64,000 bases of DNA from Kitasatospora albolonga (GCA_002082585.1 CP020563.1:3404001-3468000), one strand, 5' to 3'; counted from the stretch's first letter, positions 49,660 to 60,018 are shown. The notes: a model not told the origin generated them from the sequence alone. Numbers and translations: made by a program.

Positions 49660-51204
49660 TCACCCGAGGCCCTCCCCCGGAACGGTCCCGGGGACGGCCC
49701 CCGGCACCGGCTCCAGGAAGCCCTCCTCGACCAGCAGCCGGATCGCCTGCGGGGTGCGGTCGCGCAGGAGCACCGGGTCCTCGGACATCAGCTGGGCGAT
49801 GGCGTCCAGAATCCGCCCGGCGGGCAGCGAACCGTCGCACACCCCGGCGAACCCGGCGGCCACCGCGTCGACCTTCGTCGCCCGCATCATCCCGCGGTGC
49901 TGACGCAGCACCACATGCTCGGGGTCCTCCGCGCCGGGCAGCCCCACCTGCTCCTGCACGACCTCGGCGGCGAGGGTGAAGTGCCCGGCGAGCAGCGCGG
50001 CGTCGTCTTGGTCGCGCAGATAGTCCTGGCGGGCGAAGTGCTCCTGCACGGCCCGGCCCAGCGGCTGCTGCACGGCGTGCGGCCACTCCTCGACGACGAT
50101 CGACGGGTTCCCCGCGGCCGCGGCGGCGGACTTGCGCAGGGTGATCCAGCCGAAGCCGACGGAGGTGGTCCCGCGCGCCTCGAACTCGTCGAGCCACGCC
50201 TCGTACCGCTCCGCGTACGCGGCCGGGTCGCTGCGGTGGTCGCCGCTGTCGCGCAGCCACAGCTCGGCGTACTGCGTGACGTCCTGGACCTCGCGCTGGA
50301 CGATCCAGGCATCACACCCGGCGGGCACCCAGGAGCGGAGCCGGTCCTGCCACTCCTCGCCCTCCACGTGCTGCCAGTTGGCGAGGAACTGGGCGTACCC
50401 CCCTTCGTTCAGGTGGTGCCCGGACTGCTGGACCAGGGTGCGGCAGAGGTCGTCGCCGCCCATGCCGCCGTCCCGGTAGGTGAGCCGGGCGCCGGGCGAG
50501 ATGACGAACGGCGGGTTGGAGACGATCAGGTCGAAGGTCTCCGAGCCCACCGGCTCGAAGAGGGAACCCTCACGGAGGTCGGCGGGGGCGGCGCCGGACA
50601 GGGCGAGGGTGAGCCGGGTGAACTCCAGGGCGCGGGGGTTGAGGTCCGTGGCGGTGACCCGGGTCGCGTGCTGGGCGGCGTGCAGCGCCTGGATTCCGGA
50701 GCCCGTACCGAGGTCGAGGGCCGAGGCCACCGGCGTACGCACGGTGATGGAGGCGAGGGTGGTGGAGGCCCCGCCGACCCCGAGGACGACGCCCTCCTCG
50801 CGCGAGCCGATCCCGCCCGCACCGCCGACCGCGCAGCCGAGGTCGGAGACGATGAACCAGTCCTGACCGTCCGGCCCGCCGTACGGCCGTACGTCGACGG
50901 TGGCGCGGGCCAGGCCGTCCGCCACGGTCACCCAGCCGTCCCGGACGCACTCCTCCAGCGGCAGGGCGGCACGGGCCTGCGCCTCGGGGACGGGGCGCTG
51001 GAGGAGGAACAGCCGCACCAGCGTGTCGAGCGGCGAGACACCCCGGGTGGCGCGCAGGGCGGGGACCGTCTCGCTGCGGGCGAGCGCGGCGTAGGCGGAC
51101 GCGCCGAGCCGGTCGAGGAGCCCGTCGGCGGTGAAGTCCGCGGCGAGCAGGGCCTCGCGGAGGCCGGTGGTGTGGTCGGGTGCGGGAAGCCTGGTCGTAC
51201 TCAC
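49660..51204 (-). CDS. Class I SAM-dependent methyltransferase (small-MTase/HemK-like core)
   Basis: A 514-residue conserved actinobacterial methyltransferase. A helical N-terminal domain (LLDRLGASAYAALARSETVPA) is followed by the SAM core at about residues 160-260: ALDLGTGSGIQALHAAQHA, VTATDLNPRALEFTRLTLAL and IVSNPPFVIS, the NPPF motif of methyltransferases acting on planar nitrogens. The C-terminal 200 residues are family-specific (VGFGWITLRKSA). The target is unknown; RNA or a ribosomal protein is plausible. Confidence 0.88.
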   Translation of the reverse strand: MSTTRLPAPDHTTGLREALLAADFTADGLLDRLGASAYAALARSETVPALRATRGVSPLDTLVRLFLLQRPVPEAQARAALPLEECVRDGWVTVADGLARATVDVRPYGGPDGQDWFIVSDLGCAVGGAGGIGSREEGVVLGVGGASTTLASITVRTPVASALDLGTGSGIQALHAAQHATRVTATDLNPRALEFTRLTLALSGAAPADLREGSLFEPVGSETFDLIVSNPPFVISPGARLTYRDGGMGGDDLCRTLVQQSGHHLNEGGYAQFLANWQHVEGEEWQDRLRSWVPAGCDAWIVQREVQDVTQYAELWLRDSGDHRSDPAAYAERYEAWLDEFEARGTTSVGFGWITLRKSAAAAAGNPSIVVEEWPHAVQQPLGRAVQEHFARQDYLRDQDDAALLAGHFTLAAEVVQEQVGLPGAEDPEHVVLRQHRGMMRATKVDAVAAGFAGVCDGSLPAGRILDAIAQLMSEDPVLLRDRTPQAIRLLVEEGFLEPVPGAVPGTVPGEGLG

Positions 51205-51393
51205 CCGACCATTGTGTCCGCTCCCACTGACAACGGCACCGGTCCGGGCTCCGGCGAGGCCCGGACCGGGCTGAACGGGGGGTGGACGAGCGACATCGGA
51301 CGGAGGCGGGGCGGACGGACGGAGTCCGGGCCGAACGACGCCGTCACGCTGCTACGCGTTGTCTACAAGCCACCGCGTCTACGCGTTACGCGC

Positions 51394-52035
51394 TCACGCC
51401 TTCTTCTCCTCCGTCGCCGAAGCCGAAGGAGTCGCCTCCGCATCCGCTTCCGGAGCCTTGGAGCCCGACGGGCTGGCGGCCCCGGTCGACGCCTTCGTCT
51501 TCTGGCAGCCCTTCTCCTTCGACATCGCGACAGCGACGTCACCGGACTGAAGCTTCTTCAGCGCCTGGGCACCGCTGTTGCCGACCGTGGCCATCTCCCC
51601 GACGAGTTCCCTCAGATCATCGGCGAACTGCGCCTGGTCCTTGGTCTGGAGGGCGTCGACCTTGGCCTTCAGCTCGATGTAGGACTTGGAGGAGGCGTTG
51701 AGCTCCCGTACGGCGTCCTTCTGCTTGGTCTCGCCATCCTCGACCGGCGGCGGACCGGCCGCCTCCAGGGCCGCGGCCAGCGCCTTGAACGACGCGGAGA
51801 TCTGCTGGAACGCCTCCGAGTCGGTCTTCTTGACCTCGGCGGGCTTGCTGTTCTCATCGGTCTTCTGCTTGATGGCGGCGTTGGCCGCCTCGTTCTTCTC
51901 CAGGTGAGGCTGGATCTGGCCGCAGAAATCCTTGGCCCACGCGTTCAGCTTCTCCTCGCTGTCGTCACTGCAGCCCGACAGCGTCAGTACGAGTACCACA
52001 CCGCCGGACAGTACGGCCGCAAGCTTCTTGTTCAC
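51394..52035 (-). CDS. Small secreted lipoprotein
   Basis: A 213-residue exported protein. NKKLAAVLSGGVVLVLTLSGC is a lipoprotein signal with Cys at about 22. The mature part is helical and Lys/Glu/Ala-rich (ISASFKALAAALEAAGPPP, YIELKAKVDALQTKDQAQFADDL) with two further Cys, and it ends in a Ser/Ala/Thr-rich tail. GTG 52035 is preferred to the ATG at 52053 because the signal then starts directly. I know no function; similar small lipoproteins are common in Streptomyces. Confidence 0.85.
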   Translation of the reverse strand: MNKKLAAVLSGGVVLVLTLSGCSDDSEEKLNAWAKDFCGQIQPHLEKNEAANAAIKQKTDENSKPAEVKKTDSEAFQQISASFKALAAALEAAGPPPVEDGETKQKDAVRELNASSKSYIELKAKVDALQTKDQAQFADDLRELVGEMATVGNSGAQALKKLQSGDVAVAMSKEKGCQKTKASTGAASPSGSKAPEADAEATPSASATEEKKA

Positions 52036-52281
52036 CGGATGGACCCCTTCCAAGGCTCTCGGCCCCGGAACTTACACGCCACGAGGACTCCATCCGGGTG
52101 CCAACTGTCAGATATGCACCCTTTTGAAGCCATTTGCATCAAAGGAAATGAGGGAGATGCCACTCGGCCCGGAATTCAGGCACGCGTACGGCGGCTGAGC
52201 CCGGCCGGTTGGACCGGAAGGGCGGCTTCACCGTGCGGGCGCCCGCCGGCGCCCGCCGGCGTGAACGGCGCGCGAACCGGG

Positions 52282-53241
52282 TCACCACCGGGCGCGCAGT
52301 ACGCCGTCGCTGTCCGGCAGGACGGCACAGAGCAGCGGGCGGTGTCCGTCGTAGGACAAGGGCAGGACACAGGCGGCCCGGGCGTCGGCGACCCGGGCGG
52401 CCAGCTCCCGGTGGCCGGTGCCGGTGTCATCGACGATCACGTGGCTGATGGTTCCGTCCTGCGCCTCCCAGACAAACTCGACGGATTCCTCCTCGTCGGA
52501 CAGGGCTGCCAGGACGGCCCCGACGTCCGGGGTCAGGTCGGGCCAGACCCTCAGCAGGGCGCGCGGGCCGAGACCGGCGCGTACGGTGTCGAGGTTCTCC
52601 GGCGTGATGCGGTGCCAGCATGCGGCGTTGCGTACGTGGTTCTCCTCGAGGAGCAGCGCATGCCGTGAGGCCGGCGCGGTACGCACGCGGGTCCAGAACC
52701 CGGCGTCGGCCGGCTCCGTCACTTCCGCCTCATCGGACTCGGCCGCGTAGGGCGAGGCCGTCAGCGGTTCCGGGAAGAGGCCGAGTTCCCTGGTACGTGC
52801 CACGGCGCCCGCGCAGGACCGGTCGCTGCCCACGTACACGTACTGGTCCCACCCGACGTGCACCGTGAACGCGTCCCCGGCCTCCAGACGGCACCAGGCA
52901 CCCTGGTCGCGGAGCATGGCACGGACCAGCTCCAGGGCGACCGGGAGCGAGACTTCGGCCCCGTCGTGGTAGCCGGTGAGGTCGGGCGGGAAGAGACCGC
53001 CGAGGCCGTGCCCCGCGACCGGGGGCTCCGCCCCGAAGTGGACGAAGCCCCTGACCTCGGGATCACGGATCTCCAGCCGGTCGACGCCCGACTCCTCCGC
53101 GAAGGCGGAGACCGCCGCCAGGTACGCCGCTTCGGCAGGCCCGCAGTCGCCGGCCGTGTCCTCAGTGCCGGTGTAGTGACCGTGCTCGTCGCGGTCGGCG
53201 GGGTCGTACTTGGTGATCCGGTGGACGAAGGCCGGTGGCAC
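52282..53241 (-). CDS. Conserved hypothetical protein
   Basis: A 319-residue soluble, acidic protein. MPPAFVHRITKYDPADRDEHGHYTGTEDT opens it, and the middle has FTVHVGWDQYVYVGSDRSC; the C-terminal part includes VEFVWEAQDGTISHVIVDD. No motif that I can tie to a known enzyme. It lies between a lipoprotein and the pyrophosphatase gene, as in the matching region of other Streptomyces as far as I recall. Confidence 0.7.
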   Translation of the reverse strand: MPPAFVHRITKYDPADRDEHGHYTGTEDTAGDCGPAEAAYLAAVSAFAEESGVDRLEIRDPEVRGFVHFGAEPPVAGHGLGGLFPPDLTGYHDGAEVSLPVALELVRAMLRDQGAWCRLEAGDAFTVHVGWDQYVYVGSDRSCAGAVARTRELGLFPEPLTASPYAAESDEAEVTEPADAGFWTRVRTAPASRHALLLEENHVRNAACWHRITPENLDTVRAGLGPRALLRVWPDLTPDVGAVLAALSDEEESVEFVWEAQDGTISHVIVDDTGTGHRELAARVADARAACVLPLSYDGHRPLLCAVLPDSDGVLRARW

Positions 53242-53284
53242 ACTGCTCCTCGGACGGGACGGAAGGAGTGCCCAGCGTAGATTC

Positions 53285-53400
53285 CCGGGCCTGGGCGGGT
53301 TCCGGGTCCGGCCCGAGCGGGGTTCCGGGCCTGAGCGGGCTCTGGGCTGGGCGGATTCCGGGCACGAGCAGAGGCCAGGCCCGAGCAGATGCCGGTCCCC
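53285..53400. repeat. Degenerate G-rich tandem repeats between two genes
   Basis: The gap 53242-53490 has imperfect units of about 20-30 bp built on ggattccggg/ccgagcggggttccgggcc. There is no gene and no clear hairpin. Confidence 0.5.
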
Positions 53401-53490
53401 AGTGGATTCCGGTCCTGATCGCCCGCCCCCGTGACGGGCAGGGCCGACGGAACCAGGGAGTCGCCCCCCTCCGCCCGTCGGCCCGCGCCC

Positions 53491-55938
53491 CTACGAGGCC
53501 GCCGCGGGGTCCGGTGACGGGACCGCCGGGCCGCCACCGCCCGGAGAGCCGCTGTCGTCGTCGCCCACGGCGATACCGCGCCGCTTGGACACGTACACCG
53601 CGCCGACGATGACCGCGATGGCGAAGACGGCCACCAGCGCCCGTACCCAGGGGTTCGCGTCCGCTCCGTAGCTGAACTGCACCACCGCCGGAGCGATGAG
53701 CAGCGCGACCAGGTTCATCACCTTGAGGAGCGGGTTGATCGCCGGGCCCGCCGTGTCCTTGAACGGGTCGCCGACCGTGTCACCGATCACGGTCGCGGCG
53801 TGCGCGTCGCTGCCCTTGCCTCCGTAGTGCCCGTCCTCGACGAGCTTCTTGGCGTTGTCCCAGGCACCGCCGGAGTTGGCGAGGAAGACCGCCATCAGGG
53901 TGCCGGTGGCGATGGCGCCCGCGAGGTACGAGCCGAGCGCGCCGACCCCGAGGGTGAAGCCGACCGCGATCGGCGCCAGGACCGCGAGCAGCCCGGGCGT
54001 GGCCAGTTCGCGCAGGGCGTCCTTGGTGCAGATGTCGACGACGCGCCCGTACTCCGGCTTCTCCGTACGGTCCATGATCCCCGGGTGCTCGCGGAACTGC
54101 CGCCGGACCTCGTGGACGACGGCTCCGGCGGACCGGGAGACCGCGTTGATGGCAAGCCCGGAGAAGAGGAAGACGACCGCCGCGCCGAGGACCAGGCCGA
54201 CGAGGTTGTTGGGCTGGGAGATGTCCAGGCTCAGCCCCAGATCCCCCGCCCCGGCCCCCACGTCGGCGACCGCCGTGGCGATGGCGTCGCGGTAGGAGCC
54301 GAAGAGCGCTGCCGCCGCCAGGACTGCGGTGGCGATGGCGATGCCCTTGGTGATGGCCTTGGTCGTGTTGCCGACGGCGTCCAGGTCGGTGAGCACCTGG
54401 GCCCCGGCTCCGGTGACGTCCCCGGACATCTCGGCGATGCCCTGGGCGTTGTCGGAGACCGGTCCGAAGGTGTCCATGGCCACGATGACGCCGACCGTGG
54501 TGAGCAGCCCGGTTCCGGCGAGCGCCACCGCGAAGAGCGCCAGCATGATCGACGTACCGCCGAGGAGGAACGCCCCGTAGACGCCGAGGCCGATCAGCAG
54601 GGCGGTGTAGACGGCCGACTCCAGGCCGATGGAGATACCGGCCAGCACCACGGTCGCCGGGCCGGTCAGCGAGGACTTCCCGATGTCCTGGACGGGGCGC
54701 CGCTTCGTCTCGGTGAAGTAGCCGGTGAGCTGCTGGATCAACGCGGCCAGGACGATGCCGATGGCCACCGCGACCAGGGCGAAGACCCTGGGGTCGCCGC
54801 CGTGCCCGGCGATCGCGTCGTCGGTGACCCCGCTCAGTTCGGCGTACGAGGACGGGAGGTAGGCGAAGGCGGCGACGGCCACCAGGGCGAGCGAGACCAC
54901 CGCGGAGACGAAGAAGCCCCGGTTGATCGCGGTCATCCCGCTGCGGTCGGCGCGGCGCGGGGCGACCGCGAAGATTCCGATCATCGCGGTGACGACGCCG
55001 ATCGCCGGGACCATCAGGGGGAAGGCCAGACCGGAGTCGCCGAAGGCGGCCATGCCGAGGATGAGTGCGGCGACGAGCGTCACGGCGTACGACTCGAAGA
55101 GGTCGGCGGCCATGCCCGCGCAGTCCCCGACGTTGTCGCCCACGTTGTCGGCGATCGTGGCGGCGTTGCGCGGGTCGTCCTCCGGGATGCCCTGTTCGAC
55201 CTTGCCCACGAGGTCGGCGCCCACGTCGGCGGCCTTGGTGAAGATCCCGCCGCCGACCCTCATGAACATGGCGATCAGCGCCGCGCCCAGGCCGAATCCC
55301 TCCAGCACCTTGGGCGCGTCGGCCGCGTAGACGAGCACCACACAGGAGGCGCCGAGCAGCCCGAGCCCCACCGTGATCATTCCGACCACGCCGCCCGTAC
55401 GGAAAGCGATCTTCATCGCCCGGTGCGAGACGGTGGTGAGATCCTTTTCCGGTTCTCCCTCTGCCGGAGTCGCCTCACGCGCCGCTGCGGCCACACGTAC
55501 ATTGCTCCGTACGGCGAGCCGCATACCGATGTATCCGGTCGCGGCCGAGAAAAGCGCGCCCACGAGGAAAAAGAGCGAACGCCCCGCGCGCTGTGACCAG
55601 TTGTCGGCCGGGAGCACCAGCAACACGAAGAACACGACGACGGCGAACACGCCGACCGTCCGCAGCTGCCGGGCCAGATAGGCGTTGGCGCCCTCCTGGA
55701 CCGCCGCGGCGATCTCCTTCATACGCTCGGTGCCTTCGCCCGCCGCCAGGACCTGGCGCACCAGCAGCCGGGCGACGATGAGCGCGGCGACGGCCACGAC
55801 CGCCACGACGATGACGATCAGCCGGTTGTCGTCGGTGAGTACCGCCGCCGCGAGAGCGGCGGGCCGGTCGGAAAGTGCGGATTCTCGCATCGGTTCGGCC
55901 AGGGGGGTGGCCATGGGGGTGGTGAGGAACTCCGCCAT
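53491..55938 (-). CDS. hppA: Membrane-bound H+-translocating pyrophosphatase (K+-independent type)
   Basis: An 815-residue, about 16-helix membrane protein that pumps protons using pyrophosphate. The catalytic motifs are DVGADLVGKVE and DNVGDNVGDCAGMAADLFESY. The sequence GNTTKAITKG has Lys at the position that decides potassium dependence, which indicates the K+-independent type. ATG 55938 follows an excellent ribosome site (ggaggacgt). A Pro/Ser-rich cytoplasmic tail ends the protein. Confidence 0.96.
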   Translation of the reverse strand: MAEFLTTPMATPLAEPMRESALSDRPAALAAAVLTDDNRLIVIVVAVVAVAALIVARLLVRQVLAAGEGTERMKEIAAAVQEGANAYLARQLRTVGVFAVVVFFVLLVLPADNWSQRAGRSLFFLVGALFSAATGYIGMRLAVRSNVRVAAAAREATPAEGEPEKDLTTVSHRAMKIAFRTGGVVGMITVGLGLLGASCVVLVYAADAPKVLEGFGLGAALIAMFMRVGGGIFTKAADVGADLVGKVEQGIPEDDPRNAATIADNVGDNVGDCAGMAADLFESYAVTLVAALILGMAAFGDSGLAFPLMVPAIGVVTAMIGIFAVAPRRADRSGMTAINRGFFVSAVVSLALVAVAAFAYLPSSYAELSGVTDDAIAGHGGDPRVFALVAVAIGIVLAALIQQLTGYFTETKRRPVQDIGKSSLTGPATVVLAGISIGLESAVYTALLIGLGVYGAFLLGGTSIMLALFAVALAGTGLLTTVGVIVAMDTFGPVSDNAQGIAEMSGDVTGAGAQVLTDLDAVGNTTKAITKGIAIATAVLAAAALFGSYRDAIATAVADVGAGAGDLGLSLDISQPNNLVGLVLGAAVVFLFSGLAINAVSRSAGAVVHEVRRQFREHPGIMDRTEKPEYGRVVDICTKDALRELATPGLLAVLAPIAVGFTLGVGALGSYLAGAIATGTLMAVFLANSGGAWDNAKKLVEDGHYGGKGSDAHAATVIGDTVGDPFKDTAGPAINPLLKVMNLVALLIAPAVVQFSYGADANPWVRALVAVFAIAVIVGAVYVSKRRGIAVGDDDSGSPGGGGPAVPSPDPAAAS

Positions 55939-56145
55939 ACGTCCTCCTTGACGCTCAGCGCTCAAGACGTGGACGGATTGTAGGGAGCGGAACGGGATCA
56001 AAACAGTGGTCGGGAAGAGAATTGATCGCACTCCCCCCAACGCCGAAAGATCGACGGAGGAATTCTCCCCGAATGCAGTAATGGGGAAGGCGCATTACGC
56101 GAAAGAAATCACGCGGGATAAGGCGGGATCAGGTGGGATCACACG

Positions 56146-56175
56146 GGGCCGCACGGGGCCGCACGGGGCCGCACA
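56146..56175. repeat. Triple 10-bp repeat in the hppA/bldG gap
   Basis: The word gcacggggcc occurs three times in a row (about 56146-56175), after looser gggatca repeats (56110-56140). The stretch 55939-56397 otherwise holds the hppA promoter region, the terminator below and no gene. Confidence 0.7.
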
Positions 56176-56199
56176 AGAAAGGCCCTGCTCAGCAGGGCC
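56175..56199 (-). terminator. Intrinsic terminator on the minus strand
   Basis: Stem ggccctgc (56181-56188) with gcagggcc (56192-56199), 3-base loop; on the minus strand it is followed by TTTCTTG, a good U-tract for this genome. It closes the bldG-kinase-like transcript coming from the right. Confidence 0.8.
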
Positions 56200-56397
56200 G
56201 GAAAAACAAGCAGCACGAGCGGGACAGCGACGACCCCGCACAGCCCACGTACAGGGGGCGGCCGCGCACCCCAGGAAGTGACCGGGCACCGCCCCGAAGC
56301 CCACCCACAGGACGTACGGGCTCACGCCCTGCCCCAGGAGCTCAACGCGTTACGGGCTCACGCCGTGCAGGACGGCATACGCCGCAGCCGAGCCGCC

Positions 56398-56850
56398 TCA
56401 GGGGCGCACCGCGGCAAGGGCCGTCGGCCAGCTCATACGGATGGTTCCGCCGCCCGCGCCGGAGCGGACTTCCACGTCGTCGACGAGACCGCTGATGACC
56501 GCGAGGCCCATCTCGTCCTCGGCGCCCTCGCTCTCGGGCTCGTCCGGGCCCCCGGGCGCGCCGCCGCGCGCTCCCGGCCCGGCCGGGTCGCTCCCGGGAC
56601 CGGGAACGCCGTCGCCGACCTCGATGGAGAACGCCTTCTCCTCCTCGATCAGCGCCACACTCACCGGCGCGGTGATGCCGTGACTGCGGTGCAGCCCCAC
56701 GGCACGGCTGCACGCCTCGCCGACGGCGAGCCTGACCTCGTCGAGCACCGCCTCGTCGACGCCGGCCCGGCGCGCCACGGCGGCCGCCACCAGGCGGGCC
56801 GTCCTGACATGTTCAGGCTGGGCGCTGAAGCGGAGTTCAACGGTGGCCAT
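56398..56850 (-). CDS. RsbW-type anti-sigma factor/ATPase-fold regulator downstream of bldG
   Basis: A 150-residue HATPase_c (serine kinase-like) protein: LDEVRLAVGEACSRAV matches the N-box and DEMGLAVISGLVDDVEV the G1-box region. A Gly/Pro-rich insert of about 30 residues splits the ATP lid. Proteins like this bind a sigma factor and may phosphorylate anti-anti-sigma partners. It follows bldG by 257 bp in the same direction; in S. coelicolor the matching gene is co-transcribed with bldG. Confidence 0.87.
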   Translation of the reverse strand: MATVELRFSAQPEHVRTARLVAAAVARRAGVDEAVLDEVRLAVGEACSRAVGLHRSHGITAPVSVALIEEEKAFSIEVGDGVPGPGSDPAGPGARGGAPGGPDEPESEGAEDEMGLAVISGLVDDVEVRSGAGGGTIRMSWPTALAAVRP

Positions 56851-57107
56851 GCGATCCCCCTCGAACGTTCGGGCGTACGCCTCAGAGGCCCCGGGCCTGA
56901 GCCCGGCACCCTGATCTTCTCCGCCGGCACCCTGCTTCTTCTCTTCCGGAAGCCGACGGATCTCTTCTCTCTTCCGGAAACCGGCGGAATCGACGAAGCC
57001 GACAGCCGGCCCGAAGGCCGACCGCCTGCCCGTCGCGGCCCAGGTGCTGCTGCCGCCGGTCCGTCCACTGCCTGACCGGCCGGCCCGGAGGCCGGCCGAA
57101 GCCGACC

Positions 57108-57461
57108 TCAGTCGGTGGCGGCGACAGCCTCGTCGACCGTGGTGTGAATCGGGAACACCTTGGTCAGGCCCGTGATCCGGAAGATCTTGAGAATGCGCTC
57201 CTGGTTGCAGACCAGGCGCAACGAGCCCTCATGGGCCCGGACACGCTTCAAGCCGCCCACGAGCACGCCGAGGCCGGTGGAGTCGAGGAAGTCGACACCT
57301 TCCATGTCGACAACCAGGTGGTAGCTGCCGTCATTCACCAACTCGACCAACTGCTCGCGCAGCTTGGGCGCGGTATACACATCAATCTCGCCACCGACCT
57401 CGACGACCGTACGGTCGCCACCAGGCCCGGACACATTGCGAGTCGACAGGGACAGGTCCAC
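57108..57461 (-). CDS. bldG: Anti-anti-sigma factor BldG
   Basis: A 117-residue STAS-domain protein controlling development and antibiotic production. It matches BldG nearly residue for residue as I remember it ([40 protein letters not shown]), with the phosphorylated Ser in DSTGLG. It has a short insert (NVSGPGGDR) near residue 12 not in my memory of the S. coelicolor protein. It diverges from the helicase gene by 79 bp. Confidence 0.95.
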   Translation of the reverse strand: MDLSLSTRNVSGPGGDRTVVEVGGEIDVYTAPKLREQLVELVNDGSYHLVVDMEGVDFLDSTGLGVLVGGLKRVRAHEGSLRLVCNQERILKIFRITGLTKVFPIHTTVDEAVAATD

Positions 57462-57540
57462 GGATCCTCCAGCACCTTGCTATCGAGCGGTCGCCCCTCG
57501 GTCTCCCCGACGGAGGCCAGGGGACGGATCGCCAGCCGCG

Positions 57541-60018
57541 ATGGCATTCAATCACTTACCAGCAGCCATGCACGACGCCTTGGGACCATTGTCCGTCACG
57601 CCAGTGACACACTCGGTGCCGATGGCCAAGAATCACCGTCCCGGACGACCACCCGAGAGTGGGGACATGCGCCCCTCTCCCGACATGATCCTCGACCGGC
57701 TCGCCGCAGGGGCGGGCCGGGCCGCGCGCATCACTCATACGGAGCACCTGCCCCCCAGATCGGGAACCCATGCCATCTGGCCGGATCGCATCCGGCCAGA
57801 AGTGATCTCGGCGGTCGAAAAGGCCGGGATCGCCCATCCGTGGGCTCATCAGGCGACCGCCGCCGAGCACGCGCTGGACGGCGAATCGGTCGTGATCGCC
57901 ACCGGTACGGCGTCCGGCAAGTCGCTCGCCTACCTCGCCCCGGTCCTCAGCACCCTCCTGGACGGCTCCGAGGCCCCGAACGGCCGTGGGGCGACCGCCC
58001 TGTACCTCGCCCCCACCAAGGCCCTGGCAGCCGACCAGCGGCGCTCCGTGAAGGCGCTGGCGGCTCCCCTCGGCAACGCCGTCCGGCCTGCGGTCTACGA
58101 CGGCGACACCCCCGTCGAGGAACGCGAATGGGTGCGGCAGTACGCGAACTACGTCCTGACCAACCCCGACATGCTGCACCGCGGGATTCTGCCGTCCCAC
58201 CCCCGCTGGTCCTCCTTCCTGCGCGCGCTGCGCTTCGTCGTGATCGACGAGTGCCACACCTACCGGGGTGTCTTCGGCTCCCACGTCGCCCAGATCCTGC
58301 GCCGTCTGCGCCGCCTCTGCGCCCGCTACGGGGCCGACCCGGTCTTCCTGCTCGCCTCCGCCACGGCGGCGGCCCCCTCGGTCGCCGCCGGGCGGCTGAC
58401 GGGTCTGCCGGTCAAGGAGGTGTCCGACGACGCCTCCCCGCGCGGCGAGCTGGTCTTCGCCCTCTGGGAACCCCCGCTGACCGACCTGCACGGCGAGAAG
58501 GGCGCCCCGGTACGCCGTACCGCCACGGCCGAGACCGCCGACCTGCTCACCGACCTGACCGTCCAGGGAGTGCGTTCGGTCGCCTTCGTACGCTCCCGGC
58601 GCGGCGCGGAACTGATATCGGTCATCGCCAAGGAGCGCCTCGCGGAGGTGGACCGCTCGCTGCCGAAGCGGGTGGCCGCCTACCGCGGCGGCTACCTCCC
58701 CGAGGAGCGCCGCGCCCTGGAACGGGCCCTGCACTCCGGCGAGCTCCTCGGTCTGGCAGCCACCACCGCCCTCGAACTCGGCATTGACGTCTCCGGCCTC
58801 GGCGCGGTCGTCATCTGCGGCTATCCGGGCACCCGGGCCTCCCTCTGGCAGCAGGCGGGGCGGGCGGGCCGCTCCGGGCAGGGCGCCCTGGCCGTCCTGG
58901 TGGCCCGGGACGATCCGCTGGACACCTATCTGGTGCACCACCCCGAGGCGCTGTTCCGGCAGCCCGTGGAGTCGACCGTGCTGGACCCGGACAACCCCTA
59001 CGTCCTGGCCCCCCATCTGTGTGCCGCGGCCGCCGAACTGCCCCTCACCGAGCCCGACATCGCGCTCTTCGGACCCGCCGTGCCCGAGCTGCTGCCGCAG
59101 CTGGAGGCCGCGAAGCTGCTGCGTCGGCGGGCCTCGGGCTGGCACTGGACCCGCCGCGAGCGGGCCGCCGACCTCACCGACATCCGGGGCGGGGGCGGCC
59201 GTCCCGTCCAGATCGTCGAGGAGGGCACCGGCCGACTGCTGGGCACGGTCGACGCGGCCGCCGCCCACACCGCCGTCCACGAGGGCGCCGTCCATCTCCA
59301 CCAGGGCCGCACCCACCTGGTCCGGAAGCTGGACCTGGAGGACTCCGTCGCCCTGGTCGAGCAGGCCGACCCCCCGTACTCGACCGTCGCCCGCGACACC
59401 ACGGCCATCTCCGTCCTGGAGACCGACACCGAGATCCCCTGGGGCCAGGGGCGGCTCTGCTACGGCTCCGTCGAGGTCACCAACCAGGTCGTCTCCTTCC
59501 TCCGCCGCAAACTGATCACCGGCGAGGTCCTCGGCGAGACCAAGCTCGACCTGCCTCCCCGCACCCTGCGCACCCGCGCCGTCTGGTGGACGGTCACCGA
59601 GGACCAGCTCGACGCCGCCCGCATCAACCCGGAGATCCTCGGCGGCGCCCTCCACGCGGCCGAGCACGCCTCGATCGGCCTCCTTCCGCTCTTCGCCACC
59701 TGCGACCGCTGGGACATCGGCGGGGTCTCGATACCGCTGCACCCGGACACCCTGCTGCCGACGGTCTTCGTATACGACGGCCACCCGGGCGGCGCCGGAT
59801 TCGCCGAGCGCGCCTTCCGCACCGCCCGTACGTGGCTGACGGCGACCCGCGAAGCCATCGCCTCCTGCGAGTGCGAGGCGGGCTGCCCCTCCTGCATCCA
59901 GTCCCCCAAGTGCGGCAACGGCAACGACCCCCTGCACAAACGCGGAGCCGTACGCCTCCTCACCGAACTCCTCAGGGCGGCACCCCCGGAGCCGGAGGAG
60001 GTCCGGGGATCTCCGTAG
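57541..60018 (+). CDS. DEAD/DEAH-box helicase with C-terminal zinc cluster (MrfA-like)
   Basis: An 825-residue superfamily 2 helicase. Motifs: VVIATGTASGKSLAYLAPVL (I), YLAPTKALAADQ (Ia), VIDECHTYRG (II, DECH), LASATAAAP (III), GLAATTALELGIDVSGLG (V), QQAGRAGRSGQ (VI), then a DUF1998-type C-terminus with four cysteines in CECEAGCPSCIQSPKC. The MrfA/Hrq1 group repairs DNA crosslinks, so a repair role is likely. The start ATG 57541 is chosen; the frame is open back to 57364 but would cut into the bldG side. Confidence 0.93.
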   Translation: MAFNHLPAAMHDALGPLSVTPVTHSVPMAKNHRPGRPPESGDMRPSPDMILDRLAAGAGRAARITHTEHLPPRSGTHAIWPDRIRPEVISAVEKAGIAHPWAHQATAAEHALDGESVVIATGTASGKSLAYLAPVLSTLLDGSEAPNGRGATALYLAPTKALAADQRRSVKALAAPLGNAVRPAVYDGDTPVEEREWVRQYANYVLTNPDMLHRGILPSHPRWSSFLRALRFVVIDECHTYRGVFGSHVAQILRRLRRLCARYGADPVFLLASATAAAPSVAAGRLTGLPVKEVSDDASPRGELVFALWEPPLTDLHGEKGAPVRRTATAETADLLTDLTVQGVRSVAFVRSRRGAELISVIAKERLAEVDRSLPKRVAAYRGGYLPEERRALERALHSGELLGLAATTALELGIDVSGLGAVVICGYPGTRASLWQQAGRAGRSGQGALAVLVARDDPLDTYLVHHPEALFRQPVESTVLDPDNPYVLAPHLCAAAAELPLTEPDIALFGPAVPELLPQLEAAKLLRRRASGWHWTRRERAADLTDIRGGGGRPVQIVEEGTGRLLGTVDAAAAHTAVHEGAVHLHQGRTHLVRKLDLEDSVALVEQADPPYSTVARDTTAISVLETDTEIPWGQGRLCYGSVEVTNQVVSFLRRKLITGEVLGETKLDLPPRTLRTRAVWWTVTEDQLDAARINPEILGGALHAAEHASIGLLPLFATCDRWDIGGVSIPLHPDTLLPTVFVYDGHPGGAGFAERAFRTARTWLTATREAIASCECEAGCPSCIQSPKCGNGNDPLHKRGAVRLLTELLRAAPPEPEEVRGSP

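Noticed and set aside
51352..51393. Repeat of ctacgcgtt after the lipoprotein gene as an operator or att site
   Set aside because: Only two short copies, no symmetry and no linked gene; likely chance.
52036..52281. Small gene in the gap upstream of the lipoprotein
   Set aside because: Short frames only, none with a ribosome site or protein-like composition; probably promoter region.
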